Shown piece after piece: positions 17,919 through 27,497 of a stretch of 64,000 bases of DNA. The notes beneath the pieces are model-generated. The model ran no database searches, was not told the DNA's origin, and was given only the letters and a program-made list of their open reading frames with translations. Source of the stretch: Desulfuromonadaceae bacterium (GTDB lineage Bacteria; Desulfobacterota; Desulfuromonadia; Geobacterales; Pseudopelobacteraceae); the NCBI GenBank assembly GCA_028681335.1, contig JAQUIT010000002.1:248001-312000 (forward strand), given 5' to 3'. Made by a program: the position numbers and the translations under genes. Position 1 is the stretch's first letter, and each line of letters starts with the position of its first letter.

Positions 17919-18304
17919 CAGCTCTCCCCCCTGAATGTTTTGCTATTGGAAATCGGCTTTGATGGAGAAAAAAGCGCGATTCAGCCAAGAAGGTGGTGGC
18001 AACTAGCGTGCCAGAGAAATAGTGCGCCGGCTGTTCGCGCAAGTGGCCGATTATGCGGATAAAAATAGCAGGGTTTGGTGGTGGGGGATGGAAAACCACC
18101 AATGGAATCCGTCATGTTTGACATAACTGTTATATTTGATGTGGGGGTATTCAGGTGGTGCTTCATGTTTTTATGCGGGGGGGGGATAAATATTTTTGTG
18201 GCTATGTCCGGGCGATCAAAGTTGATCGCCCGGACTCTCTTTCTTGTGATGCAAAGATGTACTGACTGAGTGAGATTGCTCCAGCCCGGAAAAAACCTTA
18301 CAGA
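17919..18304. other. intergenic region between BTAD gene and sigma-54 activator
   Basis: 386 nt with no supported gene. It holds the terminator at 18206-18235, a G-run near 18177-18185, and the upstream region of the BTAD-like gene. I see no -24/-12 site on either strand. Confidence 0.6.
18206..18235. terminator. terminator hairpin after the sigma-54 activator operon
   Basis: GTCCGGGCGATCA (18206-18218) pairs perfectly with TGATCGCCCGGAC (18223-18235) across a 4-nt loop. TCTCTTTCTT follows on the plus strand. It ends 69 nt beyond the stop of the activator on the minus strand, where the tail is only weakly U-rich. Confidence 0.65.
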
Positions 18305-19855
18305 TTACTGGCGGACGATGCCGTATTTCCGCATGCGGGCGCGAAGGGTGCTGGCATTGAGATCAAGGAGTACCGCAGCGCCGTTTTTCCCCTCGATGCG
18401 CCACCCTGTCTTTTGCAGCACCTGGAGGATGTGGTCGTGTTCCAGAAGGGCGAGAGCTTTGACCTCTCCGTCGGCAGGCTCCTCTTCGGAGCAAAACGTG
18501 TCGAAGCGGTCAAGAACCTGCAGCGCGCTCCCCTGGCTGATGATAACCGCCCGTTCGATGACGCTTTCCAGCTCTCGTACGTTGCCGGGCCAGTGGTATT
18601 CCTGAAGAGCGTTCATGGTGTCTTTTGACACAACATCTATCTTCTTGCCGATCTTTTTGTTGAACTTGGCCACGAAATGGTTGACGAGCAGCGGGACATC
18701 ATCCTTGCGTTGGCGGAGCGGCGGCATGCTGATCGGGAACACGTTGAGCCGGTAGAACAGATCTTCCCTGAACGTGCCGTTCTTGACCTCTTCGGCCAGA
18801 TTGCGGTTGGTCGCGGCAATGATCCTTACATCTACCTTGATGGTACGGGGATTGCCGAGCCGCTCAAACTCGCCATCCTGGATGACCCGGAGCAGCTTGG
18901 ATTGCATCGCCAGCGGCATCTCGCCGATTTCGTCGAGAAAGATGGTGCCGCCGTCGGCCAGTTCGAAGCGGCCGATCTGGCGGGTGTCCGATCCGGTGAA
19001 GGCACCGCGTTCCCGCCCGAAGAGTTCACTTTCCACCAGAGTCGCCGGCAGTGTCGTGCAATCAATCGTTATCAGCGGTCTCCCCTTGCGGGTGCTGCTG
19101 CTGTGGATGGCGCGGGCGATGACCCCCTTGCCGGTGCCGGTCTCGCCAAGGAGAAGCACGGTTGCATTCATGGGCGCCACCTGCTCGACCTGCAGGAATA
19201 CTCGTGAGAGGAGCGCACTCTGGCCGATGATCTCGCCGAAGTTATAGCGCCTGTCCACCTCCTGCTGCAGGTAAACGTTCTCCGCCTCAAGCCGGTCTTT
19301 TAACAGTTTTATCTCCGCATACGTTGTCTGGAGTGATGCTTCCGCCTTTTTGCGTTCCTCAATTTCCTGCGTGAGCTGGATATTGGTCTTCAGTAGATCA
19401 CCGGTCCGTTCCTGAACCGTTTTTTCCAGTACCTTGCTGTAACTGTTCAGTTTGTTGTACAGCAGTCGCACTTCCAGATTGTTGTGGATGCGCATCTTGA
19501 CTTCGAGCAGATCGAACGGCTTGCTGACAAAATCTCTGGCGCCTGCCTGCAGGGCGCGCATCTTGTGCCCCGGCTGGGCGGTGATCACGAGGACCGGAAG
19601 ATAGTCGTCATGGACGTTCTCCTTGAGCCTCTCCATCACCTGGAAGCCGTCCATGCCCGGCATCTGCAGATCGAGCAGAATCAGATCGTAATGGTTTTCC
19701 AGATGCAGCGCACAGACCTCTTCCGGGTTCATGGTAGAGGTGACGGAGGTGTAGCCGTCTTCAAACAGCATCTGCTCAAGCAGAGCGACATTGGGTTCTT
19801 GATCGTCAACGATCAGGATAGTGGCGCTGAGTATCTCTGCTTCGGTAATCATCAT
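18305..19855 (-). CDS. sigma-54-dependent response regulator (NtrC family)
   Basis: A 516-residue activator: receiver (12-130, Asp62), a long coiled coil (about 140-205), AAA+ domain with Walker A GETGTGKG (237-244), sigma-54 contact loop GAFTGS (284-289), Walker B GGTIFLDE (303-309) and a short Fis-like helix-turn-helix at the C-terminus. The contact loop has Ser in place of the usual Ala of GAFTGA. It would open promoters bound by sigma-54 RNA polymerase when phosphorylated, probably by the hybrid kinase encoded 76 nt upstream. A -24/-12 promoter lies at 25491, just beyond this operon. Confidence 0.92.
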   Translation of the reverse strand: MMITEAEILSATILIVDDQEPNVALLEQMLFEDGYTSVTSTMNPEEVCALHLENHYDLILLDLQMPGMDGFQVMERLKENVHDDYLPVLVITAQPGHKMRALQAGARDFVSKPFDLLEVKMRIHNNLEVRLLYNKLNSYSKVLEKTVQERTGDLLKTNIQLTQEIEERKKAEASLQTTYAEIKLLKDRLEAENVYLQQEVDRRYNFGEIIGQSALLSRVFLQVEQVAPMNATVLLLGETGTGKGVIARAIHSSSTRKGRPLITIDCTTLPATLVESELFGRERGAFTGSDTRQIGRFELADGGTIFLDEIGEMPLAMQSKLLRVIQDGEFERLGNPRTIKVDVRIIAATNRNLAEEVKNGTFREDLFYRLNVFPISMPPLRQRKDDVPLLVNHFVAKFNKKIGKKIDVVSKDTMNALQEYHWPGNVRELESVIERAVIISQGSALQVLDRFDTFCSEEEPADGEVKALALLEHDHILQVLQKTGWRIEGKNGAAVLLDLNASTLRARMRKYGIVRQ

Positions 19856-19931
19856 AAGTCATTCCTTTTTATCAGGGCGGGCTGCAATATGAGCCGGTGT
19901 TTACCGTTGCGTCAACGGGGGGCGTGTGCCC

Positions 19932-22601
19932 CTATATGGTTCTCTTCGCGTGTTTCAGCACCATGTCCATAGTCTCCATAAACTCGACCACCTTGATCGG
20001 CTTGGTGAGATAGCGGAAGAATCCGGCCTCCATCCCTTTTTCGATATCGCGTGGTATTGCATTGGCGCTGAGTGCGACAATTGGGATGTGCGCTGTCAGC
20101 GGGTCGGCAGACAGGATCTTCAACGCATCAATTCCGCTGATGCCGGGGAGGTTGATGTCCATCAGGATGGCATCCGGCAGGGCGGTGCGGGCGATCTCGA
20201 TGCCGCGGACGGCATCCATCGCGGTCAGCAAACGGATATCGGGGCGGCGTGCGATGAGATCCTCAACCAGCATCATATTTGCCGGATTGTCCTCGACGTA
20301 GAGCAGGGTACTCATATTCTCGTTGCCCTGGACTTCCATCTGGGGTGTGGGTGTTGGCTCTACTGCCTGGTCGTCGGTTTTTAGTTCGGTCGTGCTGCCC
20401 AGATCTATCCAGAATACACTCCCTTCGCCGGCCGTGCTTTCAACTCCTATCTCCCCTCCCATCAATTCGACCAGCCGCTTGCATACGACCAGGCCGATGC
20501 CTGTACCCTGTTCGATGTCAGTTTTTTGTCCAAGACGATTGAACGGCTGGAAAAGTTGTGTAATCTGCTCCGAAGTCAACCCCTCGCCAGTGTCCTGAAC
20601 GCTGATGCGGATCGAGTCAGGAAGGTTCACGCTACAGGTTACGGTAACCTTGCCGTCTACCCTGTTGTATTTGATGGCGTTGGAAAGAAGGTTGAGGAGC
20701 AGCTGTTTTACCCGCGTCCGGTCGGCGTTGACAAAGTAGGGGGTGTCGAGAGGGGTAAAGACAACGGTGATGCCGTGCTGCTGAGCCTGCGGCTCTACCA
20801 TGACCTCGCATTCCTGCATAACCTCGGCAAGAGATACCGGTTCCAGCGACAGAGACAGTTTGCCCGATTCAATCAGTGCGAGATCAAGTATTTCGTTGAT
20901 CAGTTCGAGCAGGTACCACCCGGCCTTGAGAATCTGGTCGATACTCCGCTTCTGAGTTGGTGTCGGCTCCGGAGTGCCGGATTCTATGAGTTGCGCAAAA
21001 CCGAGGATTGCTCCGAGCGGTGTGCGCAGTTCATGGCTCATGCTGGAAAGGAAATCGGATTTTGCCAGGTTGGCTTTATCCGCCACGAGCATGGCGCTTT
21101 CGAGTTCGGCGTTCTTATCCAGAAGGACCTGGTCAAGTCGTGCCCGCTCGGCATCGGCCTGTTTGCGCGCGGTATTGTCCGTGCCGATCAGCAGATAGCC
21201 GATAATGCTGCCGTGATCATCACGCAGCGCAGTAACCGAGACGACTGCCGGGAAGCGGCTGCCGTCCTTACGGATATAGGTCAACTCATAAATGTCCTCG
21301 ATCCCGCGCCGTGCCTTGAAGACCAACGCATCGAATCCCGGAGTTATTTGGGTCTCGAGCTCGGCACTGAGAGCTTTGGCGCGTTCAATCAGTTCCTGGG
21401 GGTCGGAAATGTCGGCCGGGGTGATCAGGTTCATGACCTCGGCGGCGTTGTACCCCAGCATACGCTCGGCGCCGACGTTGAAAATCTGGATGACGCCATT
21501 CTGGTCAGTGGCAATGCTGGAGAAGTTGGCGCTGTTAAAGATTGCTCTCTGCAGCGCTCCGGCCTTGAGCAGCTCCTCTTCAGCCTTCTTGCGATCAGTA
21601 ATATCCTCCATAGCCAGAAGGATAATGTGTGAGCCGACCTTTTCCCGGAAAATCTGACGGGCATTAAGCAGGATGATTTTGCGGCCGATGCCGGGAAAGT
21701 TGTGGTCGACTTCATAGCCGTTGAGTACGGTGTCGTTGGGGAGAATGTTTTTAAATAGAACCCGCAGTTGGGGGATATCCCACTGGCGGTTACCGAGGTC
21801 ATAGATAAAGTTCCCGATAGTATCTTCGGGTACGACCTTAAACGTGTCGTAGAAGCTATGGTTGGCGGTCAGAATTTTCAGGTCGGAATCAAGTACCATC
21901 AGCGGCTTACGCACGGTTTCCACGATGTTCTCGGCATATTCCCTGGCATCCTGTATTTCCAGGCCCAACTGTTTGGCGGCCGTGCCATCCGAGAGCGAAG
22001 AAAGGAACTGGCCGCTCTTGTTTTCAGCAGCGCGTAGTGCGACGCTCTGGAGTTGGCCACAGATGACCGTGCCATCCTTACCCGTCAGTCCTACCTCGCA
22101 TTTCTGAATGCCTTTACCTTGTGCAACCGCTTTGAGGTGGGCGGAAAAAACAGACCTACTGTCGGCGTCGGCAATAAAAGCGCTGAAAGGTTTATTGATC
22201 AGCCGCTTTCTCTCGATGCCCAGCAGGAGCGCGCCGGTGAGGTTTGCGTTCTGTATCACTCCGGCGGCATCAAAGGTGAAATAGCCCACGGGGGCAAAGT
22301 CGTAAAGTTCGGAATACGTATTGCGTGATAATTCCAGCTCTTCCTGAACCCGCACCAACTCTTCGTTTTGCATCTCCAACTCGACCTGCTGGTTCTCAAG
22401 CTCTTCCTGAGCCCGGCGCAGTTCGGTGTTTTGTACCTCAATCTCGATCTGGTAGACCTCAAGATCACGAACGAGTCTGCCCGTCGCTTCAGTGCCTACG
22501 GGGGGCGTCTTCTCCGATACTTTTGTTTTTAATCGTTCAATCGCCTGCTGGCGTAGTTCAATCGCTGATTTTACAAGGTCTGTCTCGTTGTCTAGTGCCA
22601 T
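19932..22601 (-). CDS. PAS-containing hybrid histidine kinase with C-terminal receiver
   Basis: An 889-residue kinase without membrane helices, so cytoplasmic. The order is an N-terminal coiled coil (to about 110), three PAS domains (about 110-230, 230-340, 350-490), a dimerisation helix with His523 (SHELRTP), an ATPase domain ending in SVFWIDL, and a receiver with Asp815 (ILMDINLPG). The coiled coil pairs naturally with that of the CheB-CheR protein upstream. The terminal receiver suggests a relay or self-control before transfer to the sigma-54 regulator. Confidence 0.9.
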   Translation of the reverse strand: MALDNETDLVKSAIELRQQAIERLKTKVSEKTPPVGTEATGRLVRDLEVYQIEIEVQNTELRRAQEELENQQVELEMQNEELVRVQEELELSRNTYSELYDFAPVGYFTFDAAGVIQNANLTGALLLGIERKRLINKPFSAFIADADSRSVFSAHLKAVAQGKGIQKCEVGLTGKDGTVICGQLQSVALRAAENKSGQFLSSLSDGTAAKQLGLEIQDAREYAENIVETVRKPLMVLDSDLKILTANHSFYDTFKVVPEDTIGNFIYDLGNRQWDIPQLRVLFKNILPNDTVLNGYEVDHNFPGIGRKIILLNARQIFREKVGSHIILLAMEDITDRKKAEEELLKAGALQRAIFNSANFSSIATDQNGVIQIFNVGAERMLGYNAAEVMNLITPADISDPQELIERAKALSAELETQITPGFDALVFKARRGIEDIYELTYIRKDGSRFPAVVSVTALRDDHGSIIGYLLIGTDNTARKQADAERARLDQVLLDKNAELESAMLVADKANLAKSDFLSSMSHELRTPLGAILGFAQLIESGTPEPTPTQKRSIDQILKAGWYLLELINEILDLALIESGKLSLSLEPVSLAEVMQECEVMVEPQAQQHGITVVFTPLDTPYFVNADRTRVKQLLLNLLSNAIKYNRVDGKVTVTCSVNLPDSIRISVQDTGEGLTSEQITQLFQPFNRLGQKTDIEQGTGIGLVVCKRLVELMGGEIGVESTAGEGSVFWIDLGSTTELKTDDQAVEPTPTPQMEVQGNENMSTLLYVEDNPANMMLVEDLIARRPDIRLLTAMDAVRGIEIARTALPDAILMDINLPGISGIDALKILSADPLTAHIPIVALSANAIPRDIEKGMEAGFFRYLTKPIKVVEFMETMDMVLKHAKRTI

Positions 22602-22657
22602 TAAAAACCTTCTCGTGGAGCGGATTTGGTGAAACTGTTCTTTGCCAGTCAGCGCTA

Positions 22658-25294
22658 TTAACTCGTAATTTTAAGCAGCCCTTTCAGTCTGGCAATCTCT
22701 TCGTGCAGTTCAGCGTCTGATTTTTTGAACGCGGTGATGTTGGCAAAGGTGATGACGACACCGCCAATGACGTCATCAATTGTGCGATAGGGCATGATGC
22801 GCACCGAATACCAGCGCCCGTTGCTGGCAGTGATCTGTCTCTCCGAAAAGACCAGTGTCCGCACAACCTCCTGCGCGACTTCGGTTAAATCCGGATAGTC
22901 CAGGTCGGTCACGATTTCAGCAAGGGGGCGACCCACGTCACCCTGGCGCAGTTTGAACAGTTTGTCCACCCCGCTCGTAAAGCGCCGGATATGGAGATCG
23001 TTGTCAAGGAATACGGTGACGATTTCCGTGCTGTTGAGCAGGTTCCTCATGTCGTTGTTCATTTTAGACAGTTCGTCCATCTTTGACTGCTGCTCGGCGT
23101 TCACGGTCTGCAACTCTTCGTTGAGGGACTGCATCTCTTCACGGGAGGTGGTCAGCTCCTCGTTGGTGGACTGAAGTTCTTCATTGGTGGACTGCATCTC
23201 TTCGTTGGTGGATTTCAGCTCTTCCTGCGAGGATTGCATCTCCTCGCGGGTCGTCTGGAGCTCTTCACGATACTGACGGAGTTCCTGCTCCAGCTTGAGG
23301 AGTGAGGTGTCGTCGGTCAACGCACTCCTGGAGCGCCCCTTTGCCTTCTGTCTCGGGGGAGTTACAACGTCGGTAAAGACAATTAAAACCATTCCCCGCA
23401 GCGCTTCCGGTTCATCGATCGGCTGAACCGTGATGTCAACCGTTTGGGCGCCGCCGTTGGTGTCGACCTTGAGTCCTTTGATAGTGACCGCCTTTTTGAG
23501 CCGGATCGCCTTCTGGAAGGCACTCCCCAGATCCAAACGGAGCCCTTCACGGGCCATGGAGAAAATACTCCAGTTTGCCTTGCCGGCAGCCGGCTCAAGA
23601 TATTTGCCGGTACGGCCGTTGATATAGATGATATCGCCCTTGTCATTGACCAGCACGGCAGGCGGGGAGAAATGCTGAAGCAGCAGCTGATCCGCAAGTG
23701 ACTGGAGATTGGCCGTAGGTTTCATCATCATCAGCTCCTTGATGCCACCTGACATGGCGGGGATAAACGTGGGCGGAAAAGCTATCGGTTCAGCCGTTAT
23801 AAGGGTGTCGCGTCGCAGGAAGAGTCTCGACTTGACGTTCAGCGGCGCATAGAGAGAGGTAAAAGAGCCGACCGACTCGGCGCTGCCGAGAAAAAGGACG
23901 CCGCCAGGGTTCAGGCTGTAGTGAAACAGCGGCATGAGCTTTTTCTGAAGTTCCGGCGTCAGATAGATAAGGAGGTTGCGACAGATCAGAATATCCAGTT
24001 TGGTAAACGGGGGGTCCATGATGATGTTCTGAGTGGCAAAGGTTACCATCTCACGGATCTCTTTACCGATCCGGTAGTGGTCATCTTCCTTGATAAAAAA
24101 ACGCCGCAGGCGTTCGGGGGTTACGTCAGCAGCAATGTTAGCCGGATATACGCCCAGACGGGCCCTGTCTATTGCGTCCCGGTCCAGGTCGGTGGCAAAT
24201 ATCTGCAGCGAAAAACTTTCCGTGGGCCGTACCTGCTCCAGCGTCTCCTTGAAGGCCATTGCCAACGAATACGCTTCTTCGCCGGTTGAGCAGCCAGCCG
24301 ACCAGGCCCGCAGGATTCCGCCCGCCGGTCGCTTCTCAAGAAGTGTCGAAATGGCTTCTTTTTGCAGATTTCCCCATGCCTCCGGGTCGCGAAAAAAGCT
24401 GGTTACCCCGATGAGAAGTTCCTTGAAGAGGAGCTCCACCTCCTGATGGTTTTCCTGCAGATAGCGGACATAGGTAGCAATCTTGTCGATCTGGTGGATA
24501 CTCATGCGCCGTTCGATGCGGCGGAATACGGTATTTTTCTTATACAGTGAGAAGTCCTGCCCGGTCCGTGCCCGCAGCAGGATCAGAACTTTATCCAGTG
24601 CGTTTTGGTCCTTTTGTTCCAGGGACAGTTCGGTTGTGGCAATGTTGCGGGCGTGGCTGAGAAAACCGATGATTTTTCCCGGAAGCTGTTCCGCCGGGGC
24701 TATCAGGTCGGCCAAGCAGGCCTCGATGGCGCTCCTCGGCATACTGTCGAACCTGGCTGAAGCAGGCTCCTGCACCAGCACCACTCCCGCCTTTTCCTTG
24801 ATGGCTTTGAGGCCCAGTGTGCCGTCCGAGCCCATGCCGGAGAGGATGACACCGATGCTGAGCTCTTTGCGGTCTTCGGCCAGAGAACGGAGGAAAAAAT
24901 CAATCGGCAGGCGCAGGCCGCGGGGAGCCACAGGGTCAAACAGGTGCAGCACGCCGTGCAGAATCGACATGTCCTTGTTGGGTGGGATAACATACACGCA
25001 GTTCTGTCTGACCTTCATCCGGTCCTTGACCTGAAAGACCTCCATTGCCGTGGTGCGCTGGAGCAGTTCGGGCATGATCCCTTTGTGGGTCGGATCGAGG
25101 TGTTGAACAATGACAAAGGCCAGCCCACACTGGACAGGCACATGACTCAGAAATTGTTCCAGAGCCTCCAGACCACCGGCGGAGGCGCCGATACCGACTA
25201 TCGGGAATGGTTCTTTTTCCGGCAGTGCCGCGGCGTCGCTCAAAGAGGTCGTCTGCTTGTTTTCGCCGTTCGTCGCTTTTGGTTGTTTTTTCAT
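22658..25294 (-). CDS. CheB-CheR fusion with PAS domains
   Basis: An 878-residue fusion of chemotaxis enzymes. The methylesterase part (30-215) has the catalytic triad Ser38, His65, Asp157. The methyltransferase part (about 225-490) has the SAM-binding GCSTGEEAYSLA and NLLIYL. They are followed by a PAS-like domain, a long heptad coiled coil (about 660-745, repeats of EEL/NEE) and a C-terminal PAS. It has no receiver on CheB, so regulation is likely through the PAS and coiled coil. No chemoreceptor or CheA is nearby; this CheB-CheR/kinase pair is a widespread non-chemotaxis arrangement, with unknown target. First gene of the minus-strand operon. Confidence 0.92.
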   Translation of the reverse strand: MKKQPKATNGENKQTTSLSDAAALPEKEPFPIVGIGASAGGLEALEQFLSHVPVQCGLAFVIVQHLDPTHKGIMPELLQRTTAMEVFQVKDRMKVRQNCVYVIPPNKDMSILHGVLHLFDPVAPRGLRLPIDFFLRSLAEDRKELSIGVILSGMGSDGTLGLKAIKEKAGVVLVQEPASARFDSMPRSAIEACLADLIAPAEQLPGKIIGFLSHARNIATTELSLEQKDQNALDKVLILLRARTGQDFSLYKKNTVFRRIERRMSIHQIDKIATYVRYLQENHQEVELLFKELLIGVTSFFRDPEAWGNLQKEAISTLLEKRPAGGILRAWSAGCSTGEEAYSLAMAFKETLEQVRPTESFSLQIFATDLDRDAIDRARLGVYPANIAADVTPERLRRFFIKEDDHYRIGKEIREMVTFATQNIIMDPPFTKLDILICRNLLIYLTPELQKKLMPLFHYSLNPGGVLFLGSAESVGSFTSLYAPLNVKSRLFLRRDTLITAEPIAFPPTFIPAMSGGIKELMMMKPTANLQSLADQLLLQHFSPPAVLVNDKGDIIYINGRTGKYLEPAAGKANWSIFSMAREGLRLDLGSAFQKAIRLKKAVTIKGLKVDTNGGAQTVDITVQPIDEPEALRGMVLIVFTDVVTPPRQKAKGRSRSALTDDTSLLKLEQELRQYREELQTTREEMQSSQEELKSTNEEMQSTNEELQSTNEELTTSREEMQSLNEELQTVNAEQQSKMDELSKMNNDMRNLLNSTEIVTVFLDNDLHIRRFTSGVDKLFKLRQGDVGRPLAEIVTDLDYPDLTEVAQEVVRTLVFSERQITASNGRWYSVRIMPYRTIDDVIGGVVITFANITAFKKSDAELHEEIARLKGLLKITS

Positions 25295-25490
25295 GCTACC
25301 AATATATCAGTGTTTAATTAATTGTCCTAAAGGTATTTCGCCATCCCTCCAAATCCCCCTCAATATATCGTGGTTCCACCAAATGTTGAGGCCTCGAGAG
25401 TCACCTCATCCTTTGTGGTCTTTTTTGTCTTTTGAATCAACATGTTGTTATTGCACGCTAAAAATTGCGGATCACTGTTTCTTGAATTAT

Positions 25491-25506
25491 TGGCTGACAA
25501 TTTGCC
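25491..25506 (+). promoter_or_regulatory. sigma-54 (-24/-12) promoter
   Basis: TGGCTG-ACAAT-TTGCC fits the consensus TGGCAC-N5-TTGCW with only one or two deviations, and GG and GC are 10 nt apart. It would start transcription near 25517, giving a leader of about 250 nt before the lipoprotein gene at 25767. The adjacent operon on the other strand encodes a sigma-54 activator. Confidence 0.65.
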
Positions 25507-25628
25507 TTGCTACAACCATGAATCTGGTGGTCACACCCTTAAAACAGGATTTCTGCCATTTTTGACGGGGGTGTATCGCAACGGCTAGATCTGCCGGTTT
25601 TTTTAATTAAATAAAAAAAGGAGGGGTG

Positions 25629-25679
25629 ATGCGCAGTGGAAGCTTGGTGACAAATAAGAGCGGTTTTTCGCACCAGTAG
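25629..25679 (+). CDS. possible 16-residue leader ORF
   Basis: An ATG at 25629 follows AAGGAGGGG and encodes MRSGSLVTNKSGFSHQ, then TAG. It lies inside the predicted leader of the lipoprotein gene. The ribosome site is good, but composition gives no support for coding. Confidence 0.25.
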   Translation: MRSGSLVTNKSGFSHQ

Positions 25680-25766
25680 GCAGTCCAATAGAGAACGTGG
25701 CGGGCAATCAAGCGCGCCACTAAAACAGTTCCACCAGGGTAAAAAGTCCTTAAGGAGGGGACAGAT

Positions 25767-27377
25767 ATGAACAAATATAAAGTGTTTTCAAAGATGTGGT
25801 TTCTGGTATTGCTGCTCGTAGCTTTTGTGGCTGGCTGCGCAGAGAATGGTGCAGAGGTTGGTCCCATTTCCAAGTCCCTGGTTTCCATCGCAGTAACTCC
25901 TGCAACAGCCACGATAGCAATTGGCGGTAACCAGCAGTACGTAGTGGCTGCGACATGGAGTGACCAGACTTTCACGTATGTGACAACAAGCACCTCTACT
26001 GTCTGGAGCAAGGTTGATGTGCCGACTGTTTCCGGTGATGTCGTTGCCACACTCTCTCCAGACGGCTCCAGTGGCGGTCTGGCTACCGGTACGGCCGCCG
26101 GTACATCGACTATCACGGCCCAATATACCTTTAACGGTATCACCAAGAGCGCAACAGCGGGCCTGATCGTCAGCCCGACCGCCGCGCTGACAATCATCCC
26201 GGGCGCATCATGCTCTATCTCTTCAGGGGCGACAATCCCCACGGTGACTTCATCAAACCCCACCAGTGGTAACCAGTATGTGACGACCAGCACCACAGGT
26301 GTTGCCAACTCAGGTAAATCAATCATTGCCAACTTCAGTCTGGCGATGGACCAAACAACACTTGACTCGGCTACACCCGGAGCGCTGAGCACGTTCACGC
26401 TCAAGGAATCGATTAGCGGTAACAACGTACCCGGTACCGTATTAGTCGATGTCGCCACCAAAAAGGTTGCAACCTTTACGACATCGGCAGCTCTCAACGC
26501 CGATACGAATTATACCGCCAGTATCACTACTGCCGCCAAGAGCGCCACCGGCGTAGCGATTTCCTGTGCTTATGAATGGGACTTTAAAACAATAATCCCG
26601 GCCCAAACAGGACTGCCGGTGATAAATCTCGGCAAGGCCGCCTCGTTCGGGGTAGCAGCCACCGCCGGGGTAGTCAACGTCGGTACAACTACTGTTAACG
26701 GCGATGTCGTGCTGGACCCACTTGCTGAGTGCAATGCCGTGACCGTTGGTAGTGCAGGGCTTATCGGTTCATGTGGCGGTTTTGCTCCCACAATCACTGG
26801 TGAAGTCATCAGCCCGTTATATCCGGATGCAGGCATCACATCGTTGGCTGTCGTGAATGATTTGCGGGCAGCGTACATCGCCCTTTCTCCTGCGAATCTT
26901 CCAGGTGCCACCAATATCGCGGCTGGCCCTACGTTAGGAGCCATTGCCGGTAGCGCCCTCGTGGAGGGAGACAACCTCTTCTTCCCTGGCGTCTATCAGT
27001 CCGGCTCGTCTATTATGATCACCGGTGATCTCACCCTCGATGCCTCTGGCAACCCGGATGCACTCTTCGTCTTCCAGTCCTCGAGCTCAATTGGGACGGC
27101 AGCCACCGGCGTTACAGATCCACACACCCGTATCCTCCTCGTCAACGGCGCCAAGGCCTCCAACGTCTTTTGGTGGGTAGGCAGTAACGCAGCGACTCTT
27201 GGGACCTATACCCAATTCCAGGGCAACATTATGTCTTACAGCGATATCACGATGGAAACCGGCGCAACCTCATGCGGCAGATTGTTCGCCGGGGCGTCTA
27301 CGGATGGTGCGTTTGTCTTTGGTAATAATATCGTCTCTGTACCGGGCAATATCAATGCCCCAGCTTCATGTAAATAG
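25767..27377 (+). CDS. lipoprotein with Ig-like and ice-binding-like (DUF3494) domains
   Basis: A 536-residue exported lipoprotein. The signal peptide ends in a lipobox FVAGC with Cys24. Next come a Big_2-like bacterial Ig domain (about 37-135), a Big_5/SbsA-like Ig domain (about 155-270) and a DUF3494 domain (about 285-536), recognisable by INLGKAASFGVAAT, the VNGDVVLD repeat region and the LFVFQ and NVFWWVGSNA segments. DUF3494 forms a right-handed beta-helix; some members bind ice, but many in non-polar bacteria probably act in adhesion or surface binding. SD AAGGAGGGG precedes the start. The N-terminus is very similar to that of the protein at 29510. Confidence 0.85.
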   Translation: MNKYKVFSKMWFLVLLLVAFVAGCAENGAEVGPISKSLVSIAVTPATATIAIGGNQQYVVAATWSDQTFTYVTTSTSTVWSKVDVPTVSGDVVATLSPDGSSGGLATGTAAGTSTITAQYTFNGITKSATAGLIVSPTAALTIIPGASCSISSGATIPTVTSSNPTSGNQYVTTSTTGVANSGKSIIANFSLAMDQTTLDSATPGALSTFTLKESISGNNVPGTVLVDVATKKVATFTTSAALNADTNYTASITTAAKSATGVAISCAYEWDFKTIIPAQTGLPVINLGKAASFGVAATAGVVNVGTTTVNGDVVLDPLAECNAVTVGSAGLIGSCGGFAPTITGEVISPLYPDAGITSLAVVNDLRAAYIALSPANLPGATNIAAGPTLGAIAGSALVEGDNLFFPGVYQSGSSIMITGDLTLDASGNPDALFVFQSSSSIGTAATGVTDPHTRILLVNGAKASNVFWWVGSNAATLGTYTQFQGNIMSYSDITMETGATSCGRLFAGASTDGAFVFGNNIVSVPGNINAPASCK

Positions 27378-27387
27378 CCAAGACGTG

Positions 27388-27453
27388 CTGCATTCGTTGT
27401 GAATGCAGGAGATGACGGATATTCCCGTAGTACCTGATACTGCGGGAATATCC
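27388..27453. terminator. two consecutive hairpins after the lipoprotein gene
   Basis: The first is CTGCATTC/GAATGCAG (27388-27395 with 27401-27408). The second is GGATATTCCCG/CGGGAATATCC (27417-27427 with 27443-27453). Both are perfect. A TGAAAAAAATTG tail follows, so termination on the plus strand would be weak. They may also separate transcript levels of the lipoprotein and OmpA genes. Confidence 0.55.
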
Positions 27454-27497
27454 CCTGAAAAAAATTGATCCAATCATCCTATAGAGGAGGCATTAAA

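Larger units (their letters stand above)
25295..25766. other. divergent intergenic region with structured leader
   Basis: 472 nt between the CheB-CheR gene (minus) and the first ice-binding-like lipoprotein (plus). It holds a sigma-54 promoter (25491-25506), a T-run after a short GC stem near 25580-25605, a possible leader ORF (25629-25679) and a hairpin GTGGCG/CGCCAC (25697-25720). I recognise no known riboswitch. Confidence 0.6.

Noticed and set aside
20526-21632. 368-codon frame antisense to the hybrid kinase
   Set aside because: No recognisable domain; the kinase on the other strand has PAS, His and receiver motifs throughout.
25600-25760. Possible cyclic di-GMP (GEMM) riboswitch in the leader of the lipoprotein gene
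   Set aside because: The conserved GEMM strings (GGGCAAACC, GGACGCAAAGCC) are absent here and in the leader at 29214-29509.
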